Both the position numbers and the translations under genes were made by a program. The notes beneath the pieces were generated by a model, which saw only the letters and a list, made by a program, of their open reading frames with translations, was not told the DNA's origin and ran no database searches. A DNA stretch of 64,000 nucleotides from Diphasiastrum complanatum (lineage: Eukaryota; Streptophyta; Lycopodiopsida; Lycopodiales; Lycopodiaceae), in assembly GCA_029204225.1 (NCBI GenBank), contig CM055096.1:63455240-63519239 (forward strand). The letters are read 5' to 3'. Positions 31,800 through 41,524 of the stretch are shown here, one piece after another (the stretch's first letter is position 1; each line of letters starts with the position of its first letter).

Positions 31800-32622
31800 G
31801 CACTTCCTTTGTAAGTATGTCCAAACTTCAGCAGTGCAGCCTGATAATTGTTGACTTGTCTTTCTGCTGGTTTCATCCTTTCCCAAGAGTCTCTCCTTTT
31901 GATAGGCGCATAAAAGGGATCCACCCTTGTTCAGCTTGGTGCCCTCAAGTATTCTTGGAGCTGCTCATCACTATTCAGTAGCATCATGATCCTCCAAGAG
32001 GGTTGTGGTTGTAAGGCATTCACTAGGCTGCTGAGCTTGGGATATTCTTTAGCAGTCACCTTCTTTGCACCCCCTCGGTCCTCTTTCTTGTAGGTCCTTT
32101 GAAAGTCTTGGGACTCGTTTCGATCATCAAACCATTTTTGGATTTTGTCTTTGGACTTCTAGTTAGCTTTCTCGAAGATCTTGTCAAATAGTCATCCAAA
32201 GCTATGGCACTCTTCGTATCAGGAAATTTTGGTGTTGAACCCTTAGACCTTGGTTCGGCAAAGGTATCGCCCTTACTCCTCGGAAGGGCTGAAGAAAGTC
32301 CCTCCAAAGGATGCACAATCTCGTTGAGTGGTGGATCTTGGGTCAAAAGAATTAAAGCCAGGTGGTGAAGGAGGTGAAAACATTTTACGAGTGGCGGATG
32401 GTGGGTTAGTTATGAGGTTGTATTGAGCGGTTGGTGAAACGAATTGTTTCAAAAAATGGTCATCAGATTTCAAAGAAGACGTAGTGGGAATGGTGTTAGA
32501 AGTGGAGGTGGAGGTGGTCTAATAAATAGAATGAAAAAATGAAGGTTGGTAAGATAAAAATGGTTCAGAAGAAAAATAGGGTGAGTGGGATAATTGTGTG
32601 TAGGTGGAAGAACTCATGACAA
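31800..32622 (-). pseudogene. Unrecognised ORF, N-terminal half
   Basis: ATG at about 32614-32622 (MSSSTYTQLSHSPYFSS), a serine/proline-rich start with one stop, KMFSPPSPPGFNSFDPRST, a frameshift, then a basic region (SRKLTRSPKTKSKNG) and VTAKEYPKLSSLVNALQPQP and WERMKPAERQVNNYQAALLK. Downstream of a retroviral-type protease on the same strand. No known domain recognised; could be a structural protein of a Gypsy-type element. Confidence 0.4.
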
Positions 32623-32761
32623 GATTAGGGAGAGGACCAGATATGGAACCTTGCAATGCATACCAAATCCAACACCTCGTTGCAACCCTTTAATACTGAC
32701 TAGTATCGTCCGGAGTTCCCCGAGAGGAGAATCTCAGGTATGATTAGCCATGCAAAGTCTT

Positions 32762-32965
32762 CTATAAGGGCATATTGCTTAACTTACTATATGTGTCTTC
32801 AGACATGATATTTATGCTGGCTCCTCCATCAATCTGGATGCCGCTAATATCAATGCCTTGAATGGTAGTTGCCAATGTTGGAACAATGTCTGGCTCCGTA
32901 GATTGCACAATAGTATGAACTAGTGCTAGCTTACACCCAGGTAGCTTGGTACGTATGGACTCCAC
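32762..32965 (-). pseudogene. Retropepsin-like fragment of a Gypsy-type element
   Basis: IQIDGGASINIMSEDTYSKL carries the D-[GT/GA]-A active-site loop (here DGGA) followed by the hydrophobic stretch of plant Gypsy proteases. Preceded by LVHTIVQSTEPDIVPTLATT. Frame closes at 32762; RT is not found after it. Confidence 0.65.
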
Positions 32966-33152
32966 TTCAAGGGGAAATCTGAATCAATTGACTGACTGTA
33001 ACTTGAAATTTATAATTGCTCACAAAATTTGTAATTTGGTCAGCTACAATATCAACTAATCCCCGAGAGAAATTACGTCTTTGATATTGTTGGAGTTGAT
33101 TCAGCATCTCCTGCGTAGCTTTGACCATCTGACCGACATCTGTGTTAGATGT

Positions 33153-33860
33153 TCAACTTGTACTTGGCCCCACATCTTCATCATATGGATCTTGCCTCAC
33201 TGCCTTCCTTTTATCCTTGTGTCGAGTAACAGCTTGAACATTCGTCGTTGAGGGTTCCTCCATTGTCACAACTTGTATTGGTGCTTGATGTTCGAGACCC
33301 TGCACCCCTCTTTGATTCGGATGTTGGGTTGGCATCAAATTTTGATCATCAAAACAATTATTGACTCAAGGTGGGGGGAACCCTCGTTCCAAGTTCCCAA
33401 CGCACTTGCGATGGTACATCACATAGTTGAAAGAGCAATGTCCCATTTGACTACAGAAATGGCAATCTTCTGGCTGATCTTGTCGATAACGTAGTGGTCG
33501 CTGGCTGATCTTGTCGATAACGTAGTGGTCGCTGGAACGGGCATGGTTGCATCTGGCCTTGCATCATTGGCGGTCCTTGCTGGTAAAGGACTGGCTGTTG
33601 TTGCATCTACGGCGTCATGACTGTTGTTGTTGAAACTGTACTACAAATGCGCTCGTAGTTCTAATGGCCTGCAGTCTTCTACAATCATTGGTCCAATGAT
33701 TGTACATATTACAAATCACGCAGTATCGTGAGCCATTTGGACAGTCATTGATGTAATGGCCCTCTTGGTTGCAGTTTTGACAGAATTGTACATTTCCTTG
33801 TTTGAATTTGGTAGTGATTACAACCTGACATGAACTCTCAAATACTGATCCAACGGTGCT
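33153..33860 (-). pseudogene. Gypsy-type gag nucleocapsid with two or three zinc knuckles
   Basis: Minus strand encodes CQNCNQEGHYINDC (about 33783-33742) and CVICNMYNHWTNDC (about 33722-33680), both exact C-x2-C-x4-H-x4-C knuckles, then a degenerate third (CHFCSQMGHCSF near 33465). A basic segment (RHKDKRKAVRQ) follows near 33200. Frames change between these blocks, so it is broken. Protease follows downstream, the normal gag-PR order. Confidence 0.7.
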
Positions 33861-33929
33861 CGGCTCTCACCCTTACTATGCTTGATTACACTTCCGCTCA
33901 CCAATGTGGGTTTTGATCAAGAATCAAGT

Positions 33930-35180
33930 GTCAAGTATGTCCCCCTCCCCTTAGGGACCGCCATCCCTTTGTATATGGTTTTCTGTTTTGTTCAGCCGCT
34001 ACTTCGAGCGCTATTGTTGCCTATTTTTTTGATCCGTCGGCCACCGCTTACAGACCACTATGGTTTCCTTTTGGTCTGTTTACTACTTACAGATCGCGTT
34101 TGTTGCCTCTCAGCCCATTCTATCCACTGCTTACAAACCACAACTCGACCGCATTTGCTACTTGACGGTTGCTTTCGTTCTTCTCAACTTTCCACATACA
34201 GACCACAACTATTGCCTTTCGGTCTATAATGCACTGCTTTCGCAGATAGATCGTAATCACTGCCTTTCGGTTCACTACCGCTACTGTATCCACCATAATA
34301 AGACCGCTTCTAAACCACAATCGTTTCCTTTGCAGTCATCTAGCTTCGTCTCTGACCGTAATCGCTGACTTGGTGGCTGCCTTCAGTCTTCTTTCACATA
34401 AAGCCGCAATAGACCGCAACTCGCTACTTGGCGGTTGCCTTCGGTCTTCTTTTACATAAGATCGCAACAGACCGCAACTCGCTACTTGGCGGTTATCTTC
34501 GGTCTTCTTTCATTCAAAACTGGAACATACTGCAACTCGCTATTTGGCGGTTGCCTTCGGTCTTCTTTCATCCAAAACCGCAACAAACCGTAGTCGTTGA
34601 CTTGGCGATTGCCTATGGTCCATCCAACTTTGTATCAAACCGTAATAGACCACAACTCGCTACTTGGTGGTTGCCTTCAGTCCATCCAACTTCGTGTCAA
34701 ACCATAATAGACCGCAATAAGGCCTTTTGGTCCATTTCCAACTTCGAGCAACCCGTATAGACTGCAACCATTGCCTTGGTGGTTGCCTTCAGTCCATTTC
34801 CAACTTCGTAGCAACCCATAATAGACTGCAATTGTTGCCTTGGCAGTTGCCTACGGTCCATTTCCACATAAAACCACATATGGCCGCAATAAGGCCTTTT
34901 GGTCCATTCAACTTTTAACTTGAACGCCCATTTGACTTTCACATCCATACAGTCTCAATGTCGTAATAAACCGCAACCGTTGCCTTTGCGGTTGCCTTCG
35001 GTCTTCTCTCTCATAAAACCTCAACCAGGCCGCAATCAGGCCTTAATAAACCATATAAGGTCATTTTAGACCGCATTAGACTGTAATACGGCCGCAATAG
35101 ACCGCAATATGGTCGTAATAGAGTCGTAGAAGACCACTTAAGAATGCATTTGCTACCTTTGTGGTTGTCTTCGGTCCTTA
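33930..35180. repeat. Large degenerate minisatellite, unit about 65-70 bp
   Basis: More than a dozen units built from gaccgcaa, ctcgctacttggc, ggttgccttcggtc and ttctttcacat/tccatccaacttcgt. The best-kept units are 34390-34640; edges are more decayed. Upstream (on the minus strand) of the gag at 33153-33860, so it may be the leader of that element. Long frames through it are repeat artefacts. Confidence 0.85.
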
Positions 35181-35455
35181 TAACTTGAATGTCGCTTAGA
35201 GGCCTAACCAAACAACTAACAAACTTTGAAAATAACAGTTTCTCTTATTCTATCTTTATCCTACTTATGCTAAATCAACCTTTAAAATACATAACCCATG
35301 TAAATGTCTAAAATCTAACTTTCTTCATCATCCACATAACATTTGACTGTCTAAAATCTAACTTTAATACATTGGCCAAAATTGGCCTAGCAATCACATC
35401 AAAGGACTAATGTCAATACCCAATTGCATCATCACGAAGAGCCATTTAAGATGAA
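35181..35455. other. Spacer
   Basis: AT-rich; nothing recognised. Confidence 0.5.
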
Positions 35456-36330
35456 AGTAAGGTTGATCATGAAGGTTAGGGTTAATAGATGTTAGGGTTA
35501 GTTGTGAAATCATAGCATGGTGCATAATAGGGTTAGATCTGCATTTTTAGGGTTGGATTTTGGTGACTTATTTGATTTTGAGTGAATTTTTTGTTTGTAA
35601 TCACTTCTGATTGGTGGACAAGGGGAGAAAATCCATCATTGCTAATATCTAGTTGAAAACCAAAAACCCAAAAATAGCTCATTTTAGCTTTTTGGAGATA
35701 AAAAAAGGCAAAATAGTCATCAAATGTTGATAACTTTCTACTCACTTGCAACGAACATTCACTGACTCACAAGCCAAAAAAATAAAAAAAACTCCTAAAA
35801 TTTATAAATGTTTCAAACCAACCCTCGTCTGGCTTACTATAATTGAATTTGACACAAATCTACTTATAAAAAGCTCGGCGAAGGTTAATTTTAAAAATAG
35901 AAGTGAAATTCAAGGTTCCTTGAGATTCTGATCATTTTTTGTGAAACAATTCCGCCTCTTTCAACAAAAATATTGTGAAGGAAGGACACTTCTTTTGCTA
36001 AAAATCTCATTATCCCTCTGTTAAGCTTCGCCCACTTTCTGAAGCTTTTAAATATATTACTGTACTAACAGTGAGTCAGGTTAGTTCCATCAGATTTTTT
36101 CAAGTGATATTACTTCTAAAAAAGTACCATTTTGAATTCTCGTCGAGTTGAAAAACTATTTTTTTGTTTCATAAAAACTTTTGTTGAGCTTACCAAACGT
36201 TTATCACAGTAGAATCTACTTCCAGTTAAGTGGGTGAATGTTACTTTTGACAAAATTTTCAAAAATAGCCATTTCAATGATTTTTTACTCAAAAAAGATT
36301 AAAAAAATCCCTCGCCGACTTAACCTTTGC
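35456..36330 (+). repeat. Left arm of large inverted repeat (Gypsy LTR end plus leader)
   Basis: Begins with text of the Gypsy LTR at 38664 (gttgtgaaatcatagcatg) joined to leader sequence, with LTR end and primer site missing. Contains several GCGAAGGTT / AACCTTCGCC motifs. Matches the reverse complement of 37080-38171, for example cttataaaaagctcggcgaa here against ttcgtcgagctttctataag there. Confidence 0.7.
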
Positions 36331-37079
36331 TAGTATCATTATTGACTTCAGATCAGCTTGATACATCTACTGCCAAGTCAATGAAGGTTTCTAAGTTGTA
36401 ATGACATTGATATTATAGTTTTTGTGATTTTTAGAGTATTCATTTAGTTGTTCCAAGACTAATTTCAGAAATTATTTCTTGATATCATTATCAATTTGAC
36501 TCTGATCACATAGGACTTTTAGAACCACTCCCTGAACAGTTCATATCTATATCTATTGAACAACTAGGTCTATTGATTATGAAGAATTTACACCAAGAAA
36601 TGGAACAAGAAAATCCAAATTATGATTTTCCACCACAATATAAGCCAAACACAATATAAAGGTTCACATTGAACTTTTGGGTCCATTTTGCACAAGCAAT
36701 CTTATAATACTTCCTTTGCATAAGAGGTACCAACTACAAAAACTCTCCCAAATTGATATCCATCTTGTTTAAGAGAATATTTACTATGAGTTATGTTTGT
36801 GGGATCTCTGGTTCAGTCGTCTTGAAGGGATCTTCTTGATGATGTAATTGTGTATTTACATCAGTTCTATGGTACGATTTCTGCAATGTTTCGGATAGAT
36901 TCATTAGAACAATTGGTACAGGTGGATTTATAGCAATCTCCAATGTTTTTTCTTTTTGAAGATCTTTTATCCACTCCCTCATATTATGATATTTCTTCTT
37001 TTTCGAATGTAGGTTTGAATAGACTCTAGATGTGGAAGGTTGATCATTTACTGATATGCAACTCGACGTGGGTTCTTTT
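36331..37079. other. Unique centre of the inverted repeat
   Basis: About 750 bp between the arms. A 63-codon minus-strand frame (36982-36791, MREWIKDLQKEKTLEIAINP) has no recognised domain. Confidence 0.45.
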
Positions 37080-38171
37080 TTTTTTTTTAGTATAAAATCA
37101 TTGAAATGGCTATATCAAAAAATTTGGTAAAACTATTATAGTAAAACTAACCTTCGCCCACTTAACATGAAGTAGATCCTACTATAATAAATGTCGAATA
37201 CGCTCCGCGAAGGTTCTTTTAAAACAATAGAAGAATTTTTTAACTCAGCGAGGGTTCATGATGGTATTTTATCAAAATGACCTTCACTTGAAAAAATCTG
37301 ATGAAACTAACCTTTTGTCTGACTCATTGTCAATACAATACTTTATTTGAAAGTTTCATGAAGCCCTAAGGTTAATAGAGAGATAATGATATTCATAGCA
37401 AAAAAAGTGTCCTCCTTTCACAAAAATGTTTGGAGTCTAAAAGAACCTTCACTTGACTTCTATTTAGAGAACTAACTTTCATCTTATTTACTGATGATCA
37501 AGTATGGCATGAGGAATATTCAAGAGAGTCGGCAAAGGTTGGGCGAAGGTTAACAAAGAGATACTGATATTTTTATCAAAAGAGGTGGATTTTCTTCACA
37601 AAATCTCAAGGGCCGTTGACTTTCACTTATTTTTGAAATCAACCTTCGTCGAGCTTTCTATAAGTACGTCTATGTCAGATCCAATTAGAGTGGGTCGGTA
37701 TGAGATATTTCATTTTTTTTTGGCTATTTTTTCAATTTTCTGGAAAATGGCTAGGAAGTGACCTTCCCCCTTCAAACTGTAGGTTTACTGCATTAGGGCA
37801 GTCCTACCTACGAGTCGGCTAAGGTTGGTTGCAAGGGAACAGAAAGTTATCAACATCTAATAGCGATTTTGTCCCTTTTTGTTTCCAGAAAACAGAAAAT
37901 GAGCGATTTTATGTTTTTCTCTAATTTTCTAGCTTTCAACTATATCTTAGCAAAAAGGTATTGTCTCCCCTTCCTTTCCCCTCAATCACAAGTGATTACA
38001 AGCAAGAAACCTTCTCAAAATCGTAAAATTCACCAAAATCTAATTCTACAAATGCAAATCTAACCCTACTATCCAAAAATCACAATGCCTAAATGCAAGC
38101 TAACATCCATCCAAGCATCATAAACGTGCTGAAAATGAAAATATAAGCGTTGCTCCCTGGCAACAGTGCCC
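37080..38171 (-). repeat. Right arm of large inverted repeat (Gypsy leader)
   Basis: Minus-strand Gypsy leader running from a primer site at 38154-38171 leftward; shares ttagcttgcat and tagggttag blocks with the J leader at 10349. Degenerate units with AACCTTCGCC(G/C)AC recur at 37150, 37205, 37540, 37640 and 37815. Confidence 0.7.
38154..38171 (-). other. Degenerate Gypsy primer-binding site
   Basis: Minus strand GGGCACTGTTGCCAGGGA against the tRNA-Asp complement TGGCGCCGTTGCCGGGGA. Confidence 0.6.
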
Positions 38172-38663
38172 AAATTGTAGAGTATTTATTTGAAAGAAAA
38201 ATCATGATGCATTGTTGAATATTAGTGTCTACTACCCAATTTTCCACTTGCAAGGATGGTGGTGATTTGGGTTGCTTGGATGGATATATGCTTAGATAGG
38301 GAGATAAAATGTCGACTCTTGTAATTGTTGATTTTCTTGATTCCTTTCGTAGCATTAAAGATGTCATTTTTGCAACAAGAAAAGATGTTTATGTCTTAAA
38401 AAAGATGTACTTCAAGCACAAGGGACAATACAAGCAAGGTGAATGGTCTCTACATGCCAAGAAATGGTGAGGGTAAGCATGATCATGAAGGAGAGTTCTC
38501 TTTAAAATCTTGGTTGGATTTTATTTTTAGCTCAATATGTCACATAGGGTATGTTTTATGATGTTTTGGCTTATATTCCATCTTTGCAATATTTGGAAAG
38601 GTTAGTTAATGTTAAGAGATATTATCTCTAATATGACTACATGAAAGAAGAGATGAATCTAAG
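38172..38663. other. Spacer between Gypsy pieces
   Basis: Should be LTR by position next to the primer site, but it does not resemble the J or K LTR. No gene seen. Confidence 0.4.
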
Positions 38664-39350
38664 TGTTGGAGCTTTGTGGGATTTCAGCACCTCCTATATA
38701 TAAATCAGATGGATCTAGAGTAGGAAAAAAGTGTGAGGCAATTGGCACCTGTGTGTGTAAGTCCAACTCAGTGATCACATTGTTATTTGATCAAATATAT
38801 AGCAATAAAAAACTTTTAGGTTATTTACGTGAGTAAGTAAGCTTAGAGGCCTAAATGCTAAGTTAGTGATTGGAGGGTCCTTTCCCACCTAAATTCAAAT
38901 TTGAATAATAAGGGAGGTAGAAATTGGCCAATAGCCATTGAGACCAAGTGCCCAAAATCCGCTATAAATAATTATTGTAATTCATTTTTTCATGTTCAAT
39001 CAAGAAGGAAGAATCTCTAGCATTTTGCAATTGGATGTCCTTGCACGTTTTCTTCTTCCATCTCACATGTTTTTGCTATGTTGATGTTATTTGGATTTGG
39101 TAATTGTTGGATTTGAGTCTTCTTTCTATTTTTGTGAGAAAAAAAGAGAAAGAAAAAAGTAAGCTTGATCATAAATGTTAGGGTTAAAGGATGTTAGAGT
39201 TAATTGTGAAATCATAGCATGTTTGTGATAATGGATCTATGAATTGCTCTAATCGAACTACCACGTGACATGTTAGACTCCTCTTCATATCTTGATTGTT
39301 TCGCATGTGCTTGGAACTAGGGTTGAAGGAAAACCTAACTTTAACACGAA
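38664..39350 (+). mobile_element. Gypsy LTR K, 3' end truncated
   Basis: Starts tgttggagctttgtggg and follows the J LTR through tgtgtaagtccaac, the TATA box (TATAAAT, 38963-38969) and the tagggttaa blocks. No primer site at its right end; a Copia LTR begins at 39358. Confidence 0.65.
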
Positions 39351-39357
39351 ATGAAAA

Positions 39358-40048
39358 TGTGAAAAATTGCCTACATTGGCAAATCTAGCCATGTAGAATA
39401 TTGTACATTTTGTCCATATTATTTGTTGGTTACTTGAATGGACAAAGTGCCACTTGTACATTCACACCTAAAGTAGGTTACCACGAGTCAAGAGGAGTGG
39501 TTGTGTCCATTTGGTAGTGATTCCTACTTTGTAGGACCTAGACCATGATTTATGATGAGGTTTGTACCTACCATGCACCTACCAAGCATGGCTCTTGGAT
39601 CTAGGCTAGGGTTTTCACATTAGGGCAAGAAAGTTGAGTCTACTTCCTTATTACATGCTGGATTTTCACCTAACTTAGCAAAGGAAGTGTCTTTTACTAT
39701 CTATTCTCATTCTCCATAGTGAGGAGATAGAAACTTTTTGGAGCCTCAAGGAGAAACTTGAGTTTCCTCTCATTGTATGGTGATTGCTTTTGATTCCAAT
39801 GAAACCTAGCTTTGGCACATTCTAAACACTATCTACAGGTTGTACTACAGCCTTATTTCCACACGTGTAGAGTTGGATTATAGTTATTGATCAATGCTTT
39901 GATTGTCTCTACTTGTTTTCTATCAAGCTGCTAAACTAGATCTTGTTTTCTGATGACTATTATCTGATAGATTGTTTAACAAGCACACAATCAACCTTGT
40001 GGATCATTCAAAGATCCATTTATGGTCCTTAGTACTGTACTTTTCACA
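39358..40048 (+). repeat. 5' LTR of element D
   Basis: 691 bp, tgtgaaaaattgcctac to ttttcaca. Same family as the LTR at 16011 (shared blocks around 39420-39500). Confidence 0.8.
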
Positions 40049-40061
40049 TGGTATCAGAGCC
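40049..40061 (+). other. Primer-binding site, element D
   Basis: TGGTATCAGAGCC directly after the LTR. Confidence 0.85.
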
Positions 40062-40674
40062 AAGTACAAGGCTATTGATATGTGTTTAAAACTAATCCAG
40101 TTTTAGCAGGTTTTGGTGCAAAAAGCTAGTATTGGAAGGGCGAGCTGGTATCCAGGTTTTGGTGAGGGGATTTGATCCCAAACTTTTTCAGGATCAAAAT
40201 CCATATTGTTCACACGTGTGGGCATCTTTGAACCAGCATTTAAAACCTCATATTCATTGGATCACTGTATTTTCATCTGGTGTCAGTTTGATGTAATTTT
40301 TGATGCAAATCCTAGAATAAGCTACCAAGATCACTTGCCATTAATTAGTTTTGAATATGGTTCATGAAAACTGATTAATCTAGGCTGATTTCAGACCTTC
40401 TTAAAGTGGGGTCTTGAAAGTACATCAAAGTGAATGAGAGAGATAGAGTCAGTTTTTGTCCAAAAATAGCCAAGATTGGCAAGATTTGCTTGAGAGTAGT
40501 TTTCACTTCATCTTATCTTCATTCCAACTTTGTGAGGGAGTGATAGAACTGTGATTACAAGTCCATCTGTTGGACTAGAAGTCAACATTTGAGTGAAACA
40601 CTAAAAGTTAGAAACCTTTGTGAGTTTCAGGTTCAAACAAATCTATATCTAGTGTGAAGAATCTTACTAGTAAG

Positions 40675-41524
40675 ATGGGCTGCTGGAGCATCCTTCTAGA
40701 AGCTAGTGAGAGGTTAAATTCTACTAATTCTGCTTTTTGGAAAGTGATGATGGAGTCACTCATGGTGCTCCAGGGTCTCTATGGGTTTCTGATTGATGAG
40801 GAAGATGAACCTCTAGGTGCATAGGAGTTAGCTAAATACAAAAGAAGATCTAGGCTTGCACTTCACTGTGTGAAGATCAATGTAAGCAATGATTTATTGA
40901 GAGAAGTATCAGCTTGTACCAGTTCTAAAGAGGCTTGGGAATCTCTAAGATCAATCTATGAGTCTAGTAACACTTCAAGGGTTCTCATGCTTAGGAATCA
41001 AATTCTGCAAAGCACGAAGAGAAGTGATGAGAGTGCACAGGTTTATGTGCTAAAAATCAAGTCTCTCAATAGGGAGTTAGCTTCCATTGAGAGAAGATTC
41101 AAGATAGTGAGCTTGTTCAGATTGTCCTCAATGGTCTAGGGAGTGACTTCACTAATTTGGTCCAAAGATTTGCAATCCAAGACACTTTGCCCACTATAGA
41201 AAAGCTACACAATGTATTAGTGGCTGAAGAGTGTAGGATGATGCACACCAATGCAAGAATGAATGCTATTTCTCTGCAGGATGGTGATGAGAAAGCTAAT
41301 TTCTCATTCAAAGGCAAGAAGAAGACCAATGGCAAGAAGAAGCACTTCAAGGAGACCAAGGAGGAGGATGAGGCTTCAAGCTCAAAGGGCAAGATCGAAG
41401 ACAAGTCCAAGTACAGATGTTTTTTCTGTGAAAGAAAGGACATTTTGCATCAGAATGTAAGGCACAAGAGAGAAAACAAAGCAACATTGCACATCAGGAG
41501 GAGGAGGAGGATGAAGAGTCATCA
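40675..41524 (+). pseudogene. Copia gag of element D (capsid and zinc knuckle)
   Basis: ATG at 40675 (MGCWSILLEASERLNSTN), capsid text WKVMMESLMVLQGLYGFL, an in-frame TAG at 40822, then LALHCVKINVSNDLLREVSA and SKEAWESLRSIYESSNTS. A frameshift near 41105 moves to LVQRFAIQDTLPTIEKLHNV. The zinc knuckle is split by another one-base shift near 41430: CFFC in one frame and GHFASECKAQERK in the next, which is also the pol frame. So one stop and two frameshifts. Confidence 0.85.

Noticed and set aside
33882-34948. Several frames of 60-115 codons on both strands
   Set aside because: They lie in the minisatellite; the repeated peptide text follows from the DNA repeat.
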